Source: Limosilactobacillus pontis
GTDB lineage: Bacteria > Bacillota > Bacilli > Lactobacillales > Lactobacillaceae
Assembly: GCF_002940945.1 (NCBI RefSeq)
Contig: NZ_PNFV01000003.1
Location: 1-64,000, forward strand
Length of the DNA: 64,000 nucleotides
Direction: 5' to 3'
The translations under genes and the position numbers were made by a program. The notes below the pieces were generated by a model. That model was not told the origin of the DNA and searched no databases. It was given only the letters and a program-made list of their open reading frames with translations. This document shows, piece after piece, positions 22,810-31,774 of the stretch. Within the stretch, counting starts at the first letter, position 1. Each line of letters starts with the position of its first letter.

Positions 22810-23516
22810 TGGCAAAATATCATCTTCGACTCGCCCATCTCTATGGCGACCTGCTGAACACTTACAGTGACGTCGGTAACATCATCGCCCTGCGTTACTA
22901 CGCTAAGCAGATGGACGCCGACATCGCCGTTACGGTGATCAGTATTGATAACCAGTTCAACCCCGACGACTTCGACCTGGCTCTCTTCGGCGGTGGTCAG
23001 GACTACGAGCAGCTCGTTGTCTCCCGGGACCTACCCAATAAGAAGGCCGGCATCGCCAAGTTCATCAATGATGATAAACCCATGCTGGCTATCTGTGGTG
23101 GCTACCAGCTGCTAGGCCACTACTACATCGGCGCCAATGGTGAGAAGATTCCAGGACTGGGAATTCTTGACCACTACACCCTCAGCCAGGATAATAACCG
23201 CTTTATAGGCGATATCACTATCAAGAACCCCGTAACCGGCCAAGAATACCACGGCTTTGAGAATCATAACGGCCGCACCTTCATCGGTAAAGGTGAACAG
23301 CCACTGGGAATAGTTGTCACGGGCCATGGTAATAACGGAGAAGACCACACCGAGGGGGCTATTTACAAGTCAACTTATTGTTCCTACTTCCACGGACCAA
23401 TCCTAACCCGGAACGGTGAAATTGCTAAGTCGTTACTCCTGCAGGCCCTGAAAAATAAGTACCCCACTGCTGATCTTAGTCGTCAGGAAGCCCTCCAAAT
23501 TAAGTCAACCTTCTAA
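22809..23516 (+). CDS. gatD: Lipid II isoglutaminyl synthase subunit GatD
   Basis: A 235-residue class I glutamine amidotransferase subunit that releases ammonia for MurT. The nucleophile is Cys96 in MLAICGGYQLLGH and the catalytic histidine is in CSYFHGPIL (about 195-196). It overlaps murT by 1 base, indicating coupled translation of the obligate complex. Amidation affects wall cross-linking and lysozyme resistance. Confidence 0.95.
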   Translation: MAKYHLRLAHLYGDLLNTYSDVGNIIALRYYAKQMDADIAVTVISIDNQFNPDDFDLALFGGGQDYEQLVVSRDLPNKKAGIAKFINDDKPMLAICGGYQLLGHYYIGANGEKIPGLGILDHYTLSQDNNRFIGDITIKNPVTGQEYHGFENHNGRTFIGKGEQPLGIVVTGHGNNGEDHTEGAIYKSTYCSYFHGPILTRNGEIAKSLLLQALKNKYPTADLSRQEALQIKSTF

Positions 23517-23526
23517 GGAGGTCCCC

Positions 23527-23826
23527 GTGGAATCACTACTAAGTTTTGGGTTGACGCTGATCTTTCTGGCAGAGAGCTTCTACGAGGTGCGACTATACCT
23601 CTTTCTACAATTTGTCGCCCAGCACCATCCTCAAGCAGCCAGTCGGCGCCGTCTCCAAAGGATTCTGCGAATTGAACGTGTCTGGAACTGGCTTTCCTGG
23701 CTATTCATACTGGCGCTCATCGTCCTGCCTGCTCACTACGCTATCCTGCTGGTCAGCGTCATCACCTTGATAGAGACGGTTATTGTTCAACGAATGGATC
23801 GTATCAAGCAAAAGCTAAATCTATAA
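23527..23826 (+). CDS. Small membrane protein of unknown function
   Basis: A 99-residue protein that I do not recognise. It has an N-terminal hydrophobic segment (about 3-28), a basic middle (ASRRRLQRILRIERVW) and a hydrophobic hairpin (about 53-85), so it is probably a three-helix membrane protein. A GTG start at 23527 follows AAGGAGG by 6 bases. It lies 10 bases after gatD and before a terminator, so it is the third gene of the murT-gatD transcript. Confidence 0.65.
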   Translation: MESLLSFGLTLIFLAESFYEVRLYLFLQFVAQHHPQAASRRRLQRILRIERVWNWLSWLFILALIVLPAHYAILLVSVITLIETVIVQRMDRIKQKLNL

Positions 23827-23827
23827 T

Positions 23828-23873
23828 AAAAGGCTGCCGCAAAGCTCAGATGAGTCTTGCGACAGCCTTTTTG
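23828..23873 (+). terminator. Terminator between gatD operon and arc permease
   Basis: AAAGGCTGCCGCAA pairs with TTGCGACAGCCTTT and is followed by T5 on the plus strand; A-rich sequence on the other side may let it serve both strands. Confidence 0.8.
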
Positions 23874-23880
23874 CTATATT

Positions 23881-25278
23881 TTAAAACTTAATCTTACCAG
23901 CTATAATCAGGATCAGGGCCACTACCCCGAGGATTGCAATGATAATCATGGCGATCCGTTCGCGGTGGTTAAGACGGTCTGCCGACTTGATAAAGAGCGG
24001 AATACCTAATGCAAAGATCAGGGCACTGGCAAAAACATACTCAATCCCAGAGGCAAACAAGGTATAGACCGAATAAATGCTTGCTAAGAGTGCTACTGTC
24101 TTGAAGAAGATCCCCCGCCTTTCACCAAAGGCCACCTTAAGACCATACAAAGCTGAAAGCAGGTAGGCCACCAGGGTCATCGCAGCCGCCAGAGTATAGG
24201 CGATTGTGTACGCCTTCTGGAGCTGTGGTACAAGGAGGACCACTAGGAAAACCTGCATCAGCAGGGTATAGACAATTAGGGAGAATCCCGGAATATCATG
24301 TCTGTTGACTAAGGAAAATGGTCGTGGCATGTCATGGTCCATACTGGTGACGTAGACAATCTCTGGACCAATCATATACCAGCTCAGCAGGGCACCTAAT
24401 AAGGAGATCAGCAGGCCAATCTTGATAATATCGGCCCCAATTGCTCCAATTGGTGTTGCCTCCAGAACTGTGGCCAGTGGCACCGCAGACTTTGCCAACT
24501 TATCAGCTGGGAGGATTCCCATTGGCACCACAGAGATCACGATATAGAGGGCTAGGACAATCACAAAGCTAATCATCGTAGCCAGTCCCACGTCAGCCGG
24601 CTTCTTCGCCCGCCGTGACATGGAAACTGCCGCCTCAATACCGACAAAGCACCAAACAATTGTACTCATCGCAGCTCCCAGTTGGTGTGGCAATGCGACC
24701 GGCTGCTGGTTGGAAGCCAGGATCGTCGTCCAGTGCGGCACGGTAAAGGTTCCCCAGTGAAAAAGACCAATTCCAACTACCACAACCAACAGGAGAGGCA
24801 GGATCTTGGCAATCGTGATTACGGCATTCAGGATGCTGGCGCCCTTAATCCCCCGCCAGGCAATCAGGGCATAGAGCCAGATAATAATACTACCACCAAT
24901 AAAGCACCCCAATGATGATAACTGGTGGCTCCCCAGCATGCTGTTCACAGTCTTGAAAAAGAGAGTGATAAAGGCAATGTTGCCGAAGATTGAACCAATC
25001 CAATAACCCCAAAAAGAGTTGAACCCGGCATAGTTACCAAATCCTTGCTTAGCGTAGGTATAGATACCCCCCGTCAATTCCGGCTTATAAATCGACAGCT
25101 CATAGAAAACCAGGGTCAGCATCAGGACCCCAAAGCCTCCCAGCAACCAGGCCAGGACTGCTGACAGTGGGTTAGCTTTTAAAATCAAGTCAGTAGGGCT
25201 GTTGAAGATTCCCCCACCGATAATCGTTCCAATAATTAAGGTGATTAAGAGAAACAAGTTTAATTTCTTGTCTTTCAC
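23881..25278 (-). CDS. Amino acid antiporter, ArcD-like (second copy)
   Basis: A 465-residue APC-superfamily protein of the basic amino acid/polyamine antiporter type, with about twelve helices. GTIIGGGIFNSPTDL is the helix-1 substrate motif. It is related to the arcD product just upstream but clearly divergent. In Lactococcus a second ArcD exchanges ornithine for alanine, so a similar accessory role is possible here. A GTG at 25278 is best spaced from GAGG; another GTG three codons earlier also exists. It lies 50 bases after arcD in the same direction. Confidence 0.75.
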   Translation of the reverse strand: MKDKKLNLFLLITLIIGTIIGGGIFNSPTDLILKANPLSAVLAWLLGGFGVLMLTLVFYELSIYKPELTGGIYTYAKQGFGNYAGFNSFWGYWIGSIFGNIAFITLFFKTVNSMLGSHQLSSLGCFIGGSIIIWLYALIAWRGIKGASILNAVITIAKILPLLLVVVVGIGLFHWGTFTVPHWTTILASNQQPVALPHQLGAAMSTIVWCFVGIEAAVSMSRRAKKPADVGLATMISFVIVLALYIVISVVPMGILPADKLAKSAVPLATVLEATPIGAIGADIIKIGLLISLLGALLSWYMIGPEIVYVTSMDHDMPRPFSLVNRHDIPGFSLIVYTLLMQVFLVVLLVPQLQKAYTIAYTLAAAMTLVAYLLSALYGLKVAFGERRGIFFKTVALLASIYSVYTLFASGIEYVFASALIFALGIPLFIKSADRLNHRERIAMIIIAILGVVALILIIAGKIKF

Positions 25279-25328
25279 CTTAATCACCTCAATTCATTAA
25301 ATATTTAATTGTTATTTTACTCGTTTAA

Positions 25329-26750
25329 TTAGCTAATAGCAATTGTTCCATTAGCAACAAGCCAGATAGCAACAATGGATAATACCAGGATCAACGTCAT
25401 GACCCACTTTTCAGCAACAGACATCTTGTGACTGTTTTCCTTGCATGCCAAGTAGTAGATGTAGAAGCCAGGAATGAAGCTGATAGAAACCAGCAAAACT
25501 TCTTGCCAACCAGCTAAGAACATGCATGCGAGCATAAATGCTGCAGAGAGTAGACCAATCGTGAATTGACCCCATTCACTGTGTTCCTTACTGTACTTCA
25601 TTTGGTAAAGACCAACGAAGAGGTAAGAGAACAGGATAGCTGCGGCACAAAGGGAATAAGCAAATTCGTAAGCCTTTTGTGTGAACAACAGGGAGAACAG
25701 GAAGATCGTCTGCAATACACCAGTGATCATCAGAGAAGCCGTTGGAGCATTCTTGGCGTTGGTGTCACCCCAGAGCTTTGGCATTGCCTTGTCTTCGGCA
25801 ACCAGCATCGTCGTTTCGGCTGGCAGCATCGTCCATGACAACCAGGAAACAATCGTGGAGATGATCAAACCAACGTTGATCAAAATTGAACCCCAGTTAC
25901 CAACAGTCATCTGAAGAACATGACCAATGGCTGGCTGACCCATTCCAGCTAATTGAGCCCGGGTCAGAACACCGTAAGGCAGAATGGAAATCAATACGTA
26001 AGCTAATACCAAGAGGCCGTAACTAATCAGCGTAGCCGCTTGGGCATCTTTCCGTGACTTAGCACGGTGGCCCATGACGGAGGCACCTTCAACACCGATA
26101 AATACCCAGATCAGTGTCATCAGGGTACCCTTCATTTGGCTCCAAGTAGAACCAGTTGTCGTTCCCTTGGAAGCATTGTTGGCAACCCGGCCCCAGAAGT
26201 CGGCAGTAAACATACCGCTCTTGAAGCTGACAATCATGATGATAATGAAGATAATCAGTGGCAGAACCTTGCAGATCGTCCCGATCATGTTAACGAATGA
26301 GGCCGTTTCAACACCATTGTTAACCAGAATAGTCAATAACCAGCAGAAAATAATAGCTACAATAATTGACGGAACGTTCTGTCCACCCTTAAATACAGGG
26401 AAGAAAGTCCCCAGTGAAGCCATCAGCATCGTGGCAAAGGCAATGTTACCCAACCATGCTGAGAGCCAGTAGGACCAACCAGAGATGAACTCACCCATTG
26501 GTCCAAAACCAGCGCCGGCATATGAGAAGATCCCGGCTTCAAGGTCTGGCCGCTTTTCAGATAAGTTGTTCAGTGAAAGAACTAACATCAAGAAACCTAA
26601 ACCTGCAAAGATCCAGGCAAGCAATGCTGGACCTGGTGCAGCGGCAGCTGAGACATCGCTAGTGATCCCAAATATCCCAGTACCAATACATGAACTAACA
26701 ATCAGGGCAATTAATTCGCCCTTACCGATACCCTTTTTCTCAGTATCCAT
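25329..26750 (-). CDS. arcD: Arginine/ornithine antiporter
   Basis: A 473-residue APC-family antiporter with about twelve or thirteen helices that imports arginine in exchange for ornithine in the arginine deiminase pathway. SSCIGTGIFGITSDVSAAAAPG in helix 1 (substrate site) and WVFIGVEGASVMGHRAKSRK are typical. The ATG at 26750 follows GAGGGG and starts 16 bases after the argR stop, so argR and arcD are probably one transcript. Confidence 0.88.
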   Translation of the reverse strand: MDTEKKGIGKGELIALIVSSCIGTGIFGITSDVSAAAAPGPALLAWIFAGLGFLMLVLSLNNLSEKRPDLEAGIFSYAGAGFGPMGEFISGWSYWLSAWLGNIAFATMLMASLGTFFPVFKGGQNVPSIIVAIIFCWLLTILVNNGVETASFVNMIGTICKVLPLIIFIIIMIVSFKSGMFTADFWGRVANNASKGTTTGSTWSQMKGTLMTLIWVFIGVEGASVMGHRAKSRKDAQAATLISYGLLVLAYVLISILPYGVLTRAQLAGMGQPAIGHVLQMTVGNWGSILINVGLIISTIVSWLSWTMLPAETTMLVAEDKAMPKLWGDTNAKNAPTASLMITGVLQTIFLFSLLFTQKAYEFAYSLCAAAILFSYLFVGLYQMKYSKEHSEWGQFTIGLLSAAFMLACMFLAGWQEVLLVSISFIPGFYIYYLACKENSHKMSVAEKWVMTLILVLSIVAIWLVANGTIAIS

Positions 26751-26766
26751 CAATATCCCCTCGTTT

Positions 26767-27237
26767 CTACACAATACGTGCATTAATGTGCTTTGCAATC
26801 AGATTATAGACCAGTTTGGCATCCGCATTATCCTTGCTAATAATGATCAAGGTGTCATTTCCCGCGATTGTTCCGACAACTTCCGGAATATCAAGCTCGT
26901 CGAACATCCCCGCTAGAATTGTTGCATAGCTCGAATTCAGGGCCGTCTTGACGACGTTTAAGAACTGCACCGTCTCAATCGTCCGAACATTATCATGAAT
27001 GCCCTGATAAAGGCGGTTGAAGTCATGCTCTGGAGCCAGGTGCAACTGAACATAGTAAGTATGTCCCTTCCCATCATTTGCCTTAACAATGTTAAGCGCA
27101 TGAATATCACGAGAAATGGTCGCCTGAGTTGTTTCAACTCCGGCCTCTGTAAGAAGCTGCAACAACTCATCCTGGGTCTCAATCTTTCGATCATTGACTA
27201 GTTGCTCAATAAATTTCCTTCTCGCTTTTCGATCCAT
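26767..27237 (-). CDS. argR: Arginine repressor ArgR/ArcR
   Basis: A 156-residue ArgR-family regulator. The winged-helix DNA-binding half (about 1-70) contains RRKFIEQLVNDRKIETQDEL and the TQATISRDIHALNI recognition helix. The C-terminal half (about 85-156) contains the trimerisation/arginine-binding segment AGNDTLIIISKDNADAK. It is placed between arcA and arcD and likely activates or represses the arc genes through ARG boxes. Confidence 0.92.
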   Translation of the reverse strand: MDRKARRKFIEQLVNDRKIETQDELLQLLTEAGVETTQATISRDIHALNIVKANDGKGHTYYVQLHLAPEHDFNRLYQGIHDNVRTIETVQFLNVVKTALNSSYATILAGMFDELDIPEVVGTIAGNDTLIIISKDNADAKLVYNLIAKHINARIV

Positions 27238-27283
27238 CCGCGGTCCCTCTCAATAAAGTGATTACACCTAAATAATACTAGAA

Positions 27284-27351
27284 AAAGCAGCAAAATTATA
27301 CCCTTTCCTCGCGATTGTCCATGAGTCAAGTGGATAATGTTTGCTGCTTTT
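27284..27351 (-). terminator. Wide inverted repeat after arcA
   Basis: AAAGCAGCAAA at the arcA side pairs with TTTTGCTGCTTT on the minus strand, followed by T-rich DNA. The enclosed loop of about 45 bases contains a TATAAT on the minus strand, which may be the argR promoter -10 box. The long loop makes this a weak terminator candidate. Confidence 0.5.
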
Positions 27352-27363
27352 AGTTAGCTAAAA

Positions 27364-28596
27364 TTACTTTTTAAGATCTTCACGAACAAGTGGGCAGGAC
27401 ATGCAACGTGGACCACCACGACCACGAGACAATTCACTTGACCGAACCTCATGAACGAGAATTCCGTGCTTACGCAGCAAATCATTTGATACATAGTTCC
27501 GGTCATAAGTTACAACTTCACCTGGTGCAATGGTCAAGGTGTTGGAACCATCATTCCACTGTTCACGTGGGGCAACAATTGGGTCACCGTTACCAGTAGG
27601 AATCAGGTCGATTTCTGGTTCATTAAGCGCTTCTTCCAGAACGTGTTGTAAGTCAGTCCGGTGCTTAATCTCAATCTCGCCGTCCTTACCTGGGTGCAGA
27701 ATGTAAGTATCAACCTTACCATGTTCATCCAAGATTTGCGGGTGAACAGTGAACTGGTTGTAGTTGATCATCGTAAAGACGGTGTCCAAGTGCATCATTG
27801 CGTGGTTGTGTGGAATGTGAATAGCAATAACCGTGTCGTAGTTGGAATCCTTGAAGAGGTTCCGAGCGATGTCCATAATGGCATCGGCTGACGTCCGTTG
27901 TGAAATACCGATGGCGAATACGTGGTCACTAAGTACCAGTTCATCCCCACCTTCAATCCGGGTGTCGTGGTAACGATCACGCCATACATGTACGCCCTTG
28001 TTGGCAAAGCGTGGGTTGTACTTGATGATGTATTCAGTGAAGAGCGATTCACGTTGACGAGCCTTAAAAGTCATGTGGTTGATGGTAATACCGTCACCAA
28101 TGGAAGCTTGTGGATCACGAGTGAAGTAGGCATTTGGCATTGGATCCATGAAGAATGGGTAGTCCTGGTCTTCAGCCATTTCAGCAAGTGAAACAAACTT
28201 AACATCAATCTCGTCCTTACGAACACCAGCGATGATCTTGTCAACCATTGCTTGGGTGTCCATGCTTAACAAGTATTCCTTCAATGCATCGTGAACAGCA
28301 CCAGCTGCATGGCCGGATTCTGCCAGCATTTGTTCAAGGAACTTGTCCTTAACTTGACTATCTTGCAGGGCTTCTGCAGCTAACTTGGCGAAGTATAATA
28401 CTTCAATTCCTTGCTTGCGCAGCGTGTCAGCAAAGTAATCGTGTTCTTCTTGTGCAATTGGCAGGTATGGAATGTCATCGACAAGCATCCGATGAAGGAT
28501 GTCAGGGTAGACATTTTCAATTTCGTGCCCTGGTCGGTGAAGCATAACTGTCTTCAGCTTTCCAATTTCAGATGTTACATGAATTGGACTTTGCAT
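27364..28596 (-). CDS. arcA: Arginine deiminase
   Basis: A 410-residue enzyme that hydrolyses arginine to citrulline and ammonia. The motifs [29 protein letters not shown] and the C-terminal [10 protein letters not shown] with nucleophile Cys398 are intact. The ATG at 28596 follows AAAGGAG by 9 bases; a TTG two codons earlier is too close. arcB and arcC are 10 kb away. The promoter has a perfect cre, so expression should be repressed by glucose. Confidence 0.97.
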   Translation of the reverse strand: MQSPIHVTSEIGKLKTVMLHRPGHEIENVYPDILHRMLVDDIPYLPIAQEEHDYFADTLRKQGIEVLYFAKLAAEALQDSQVKDKFLEQMLAESGHAAGAVHDALKEYLLSMDTQAMVDKIIAGVRKDEIDVKFVSLAEMAEDQDYPFFMDPMPNAYFTRDPQASIGDGITINHMTFKARQRESLFTEYIIKYNPRFANKGVHVWRDRYHDTRIEGGDELVLSDHVFAIGISQRTSADAIMDIARNLFKDSNYDTVIAIHIPHNHAMMHLDTVFTMINYNQFTVHPQILDEHGKVDTYILHPGKDGEIEIKHRTDLQHVLEEALNEPEIDLIPTGNGDPIVAPREQWNDGSNTLTIAPGEVVTYDRNYVSNDLLRKHGILVHEVRSSELSRGRGGPRCMSCPLVREDLKK

Positions 28597-28638
28597 ATAC
28601 AATCACTCCTTTAAGAGATTCACTTGATTACGTAATAT

Positions 28639-28666
28639 ATCATAACACGATTGTAACCGTTGTCAA
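28639..28666 (-). promoter_or_regulatory. arcA promoter
   Basis: Minus-strand TTGACA (28661-28666) and TATGAT (28639-28644) are separated by 16 bases, about 43 bases before the arcA start codon. Confidence 0.8.
28652..28665. promoter_or_regulatory. cre site, perfect consensus, at arcA
   Basis: TGTAACCGTTGTCA matches TGWAANCGNTNWCA at every position. It covers the -35 box and most of the spacer, so CcpA binding would exclude RNA polymerase. Confidence 0.85.
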
Positions 28667-28775
28667 ATGCCCATTTACCAATATTTTGTGTAGTTATGCA
28701 ACTGGATGTATCATTTTAAGTCCGCTCCCTCATTTTATGCATTACATTGGGAACAGTTGCATATTCTGCGCCTAA

Positions 28776-28805
28776 TGTATACATGAAAGTTGAATAATAA
28801 TTTCA
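28776..28805. promoter_or_regulatory. ARG-box-like pair upstream of arcA
   Basis: TGAATAATAATTTCA at 28791-28805 resembles the ArgR box. A weaker neighbour, TGTATACATGAAAGT, lies just before it. The pair is about 125-140 bases upstream of the arcA -35 box, a position suited to activation. It also lies just beyond the 3' end of the next gene. Confidence 0.45.
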
Positions 28806-28813
28806 CAAACTTT

Positions 28814-29830
28814 TTATTTATTCTTCTCTCGTAGGTAAGTTGCGTAAATGCGATCACGCCGGTTCAGGTATTCTTGGTTGTCTGCTGTCGGGTGAACCCG
28901 GTTGGAGAGGAAAATAAATCCCTGATCGGTCTGGCGGTCGAGGATCAGCCAGGTTCCGGTGAAACCAGTATGACTGATCAGAAGGTGACCATCGGCCCGG
29001 TCGTGAAGCAACTTCCATCCCAGCGACCGGCTATGGAACCCAGGGATCTTAGTTTGATCGACAAACATTGCATCGATCAGCTCAGCATTAAGCAGATTGC
29101 CTAAGTGATTCTCAATCAGCTGGCGGCCAAAGATTGCCAAGTCGCTAAGACTGGCGAAGAGACCTGCACAACCGCACCGAGTGCCCAGAATGTTGCCCTT
29201 GGGATCATGTACCCGGCCACGGATCAGTCCTCGTCCTGTTTGAATCTCCGTCGGCACTGCCGCAACCGGATCAGGATGAAAAGTTGCCGTGGTCATCCTC
29301 AGCGGCTTCAGCACTCGTTGAGTAATCACATCCTGGACCGGACAACCACAGAGCCGCTCGATAATCCAGCCAAGGTAGAGGTAATTGACATCGGCATAGC
29401 GGATCTGGCGATTCAGGGTGCTGTCGACTGTCTGCCGAGTGAGAAAGGCCGTCATCAATTGGTCCGATGTTAATGCATCGCGGTGTGGAATATAGCCGTG
29501 AATCCCGGAGGTGTGGGTCAGCAGGTTACGGATGGTTGGTCGTGGATCGCTAAATTCCGGCAGGTATCGCTGAACAGGATCATCAAGGTGAAGGCACCCT
29601 TCTTGGATGAGCAACGCCACCACGGGAACCGTCCCCACTACCTTAGTCAAGGAGGCCAAGTCATACACCATCCCCGGTCGAAGTTTCTCCCTGGTCGGTT
29701 CAAGCTGAGCCCAACCACGACTCATCGTCCACTCCTGAGCACCATCAAAGATCAAATAGGTCATCCCCGGGATCACCCCATCGTCGACCATCGCATTCAG
29801 CTGTTTAATTGTTTCTCGATATCGTTCCAT
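28814..29830 (-). CDS. Serine hydrolase, beta-lactamase/PBP4* family
   Basis: A 338-residue class C beta-lactamase-like protein. The SxxK motif is Ser-Leu-Thr-Lys in DLASLTKVVGTVP (about residues 59-62), the YxN-type motif is in RYADVNYLYLG, and HTSGIHGYIP is typical of the esterase/carboxypeptidase branch. No signal peptide is visible, so it is probably cytoplasmic or exported by other means. Substrate is unknown. It is a single gene. Confidence 0.82.
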   Translation of the reverse strand: MERYRETIKQLNAMVDDGVIPGMTYLIFDGAQEWTMSRGWAQLEPTREKLRPGMVYDLASLTKVVGTVPVVALLIQEGCLHLDDPVQRYLPEFSDPRPTIRNLLTHTSGIHGYIPHRDALTSDQLMTAFLTRQTVDSTLNRQIRYADVNYLYLGWIIERLCGCPVQDVITQRVLKPLRMTTATFHPDPVAAVPTEIQTGRGLIRGRVHDPKGNILGTRCGCAGLFASLSDLAIFGRQLIENHLGNLLNAELIDAMFVDQTKIPGFHSRSLGWKLLHDRADGHLLISHTGFTGTWLILDRQTDQGFIFLSNRVHPTADNQEYLNRRDRIYATYLREKNK

Positions 29831-29910
29831 CTATCTGTGCTCCTTTAAAATATCCTTTTTATTTTACAACCTGACATGGTGAAAAGATAATTTCCTTCAA
29901 AAATAAAAAA

Positions 29911-29930
29911 AGCCGCCCAATTAGGCGACT
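29911..29930 (-). terminator. Terminator of the ABC exporter operon
   Basis: GTCGCC-TAATTGG-GCGGC on the minus strand is followed by T7, right after the second ABC gene. Confidence 0.75.
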
Positions 29931-29935
29931 TGATA

Positions 29936-31774
29936 TCAAATTTGTTGGCCCATGAACTGGCTATTATACAGATCGGCATAGAAACCGTTGGCCTGCATCA
30001 GCTGGTCATGATTACCGGTCTCAATGATGTGACCATGGTTAACCACAATGATCTGTTCAGCGTTACGAATTGTCGACAGGCGGTGCGCAACTACAAAGCT
30101 TGTCCGTCCTTTCTGCAAGGCATTCATAGCGCTCTGAATCAGGGCCTCCGTCCGGGTATCAACCGAACTGGTGGCCTCATCAAGAATCAAAATCTCGGGG
30201 TTAGCCAGGAAGGCCCGGGCAATCGTCAACAACTGACGCTGCCCCTGTGAAATGTTGGAGGCCGACTCGTTCAGGACCGTCTGGTAGCCATCCGGCAGCT
30301 CTCGAATGAAGCTGTCAGCGTAGGCCAGCTTGGCTGCTTGGTAGACCTCCTCATCACTGGCATCCTCACGTCCAAAACGAATGTTATCCATGATCGTCCC
30401 GGTGAATAGCCAGGTATCTTGAAGGACCATCCCAATGTGCTGGCGTAACTCGTGACGAGTCATCGACCGGGTATCATGGCCATCAAGGTAGATATGCCCA
30501 CCCTGGATATCGTAAAAACGTTCCAAAAGGTTAATAATGGTAGTCTTACCGGCACCTGTTGGCCCAACGATCGCCACCATGTGTCCGGCTGGCGCCGTTA
30601 GGCTGAAATCCTCGATCAGGGGCTCATCCGGCTGGTAACTAAACCGTACATCTTTGAAGGCGATCTTCGGTACCGGTGTGGTGGTCAGCGGCTTATCAAC
30701 GACCAACTCTTCGCTCATCTCAGGCTCATCCAAAACAGCGAAGATTCGCTCAGCGGAGGCCACCGTCTGCTGAATGGTACTGCTCAGGTTGGCAATCTGA
30801 GTGATTGGCTGGGAGAACTGGTTCGTGTACTGCAGGAAGGCCTGAACATTACCAAGGGTAATCTGACCGTGGATGACCTGGATGGCTCCCACAACTGCCA
30901 CTAGCAGGTAGCCAAGGTTTCGAATGAAGTTCATCAGGGGGAAGATCAGGATGGAGAAGAACTGAGCTTTCCAAGCAGCCTGGTAGTAGCTGTGGTTCTT
31001 CTCGGCAAACTGCTGCTCCTCATCAGCTTCCTTATTAAAGGTCCGAACAATCGTATGTCCGGCATAGGTCTCCTCAACCTGGCCGTTGATTCTCCCCAAC
31101 TCAGCTTGTTGACGACTAAAGAGCCGCTGAGCAGTTGGGGCCACAAACGCAACAACGAGCAGACTTAGTGGAATGGTAACCAGCGCCACTAAGGTCAGCT
31201 TCCAGCTGATTGTGATCATCAGGATTAAAACCCCGACAAAAGTGATTACACTGGTGATGATCTGGATAAAACTCTGCTGAAGGGTCCCGGCAATGTTGTC
31301 CATATCATTGACCATCCGACTCATAATATCCCCATTGCTATGGGTATCATAGAAGCTGACCGGGACCCGGCCCATCTTCTCCTCCAGGTCCTGACGCAGG
31401 TTGTAGACCACCCGTTGGGATATCCTGGTCATGATAATCTGCTGGGCAAAACTAAAGAGTCCTGAGAAGACATACAAGAGGATGACTGTAACCCCGATGA
31501 TCATAATTCGGTGAAAGTCAATCGGCAGGCTGGTCAAATGGTGACCGGCCTTAATTGACGCGTATCCCTTCATCACTCCGTTATAAATTATCGTAGTGGC
31601 CTCCCCAAGAATCTTCGGGGCGATGATAGAGAGAATAACCGAGACAATCGCCAGAAAGATGGAGAAGATGACTCCACCCCTCCACGGCCGAAGGTAATCG
31701 ATTAGGCGTTTAGTTGTGGGCCAAAAATGCTTTGGCTTCCTAGTCTTGGCTGGTGCGTGCCGCACGTTCCTCAT
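29936..31774 (-). CDS. ABC exporter subunit with canonical ATPase site (LmrD-like)
   Basis: A 612-residue half-transporter: six membrane helices (about 40-330) and an ATPase domain with Walker A VGPTGAGKTTI, Walker B ILILDEATSSVD (catalytic Glu present) and switch His in VAHRLST. Its signature motif is altered (NISQGQRQ instead of LSGGQ). With the neighbour this forms a heterodimer having one active and one degenerate site. It overlaps the upstream gene. The ATG at 31774 touches GGGGG; a GTG three codons later is better spaced. Confidence 0.9.
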   Translation of the reverse strand: MRNVRHAPAKTRKPKHFWPTTKRLIDYLRPWRGGVIFSIFLAIVSVILSIIAPKILGEATTIIYNGVMKGYASIKAGHHLTSLPIDFHRIMIIGVTVILLYVFSGLFSFAQQIIMTRISQRVVYNLRQDLEEKMGRVPVSFYDTHSNGDIMSRMVNDMDNIAGTLQQSFIQIITSVITFVGVLILMITISWKLTLVALVTIPLSLLVVAFVAPTAQRLFSRQQAELGRINGQVEETYAGHTIVRTFNKEADEEQQFAEKNHSYYQAAWKAQFFSILIFPLMNFIRNLGYLLVAVVGAIQVIHGQITLGNVQAFLQYTNQFSQPITQIANLSSTIQQTVASAERIFAVLDEPEMSEELVVDKPLTTTPVPKIAFKDVRFSYQPDEPLIEDFSLTAPAGHMVAIVGPTGAGKTTIINLLERFYDIQGGHIYLDGHDTRSMTRHELRQHIGMVLQDTWLFTGTIMDNIRFGREDASDEEVYQAAKLAYADSFIRELPDGYQTVLNESASNISQGQRQLLTIARAFLANPEILILDEATSSVDTRTEALIQSAMNALQKGRTSFVVAHRLSTIRNAEQIIVVNHGHIIETGNHDQLMQANGFYADLYNSQFMGQQI

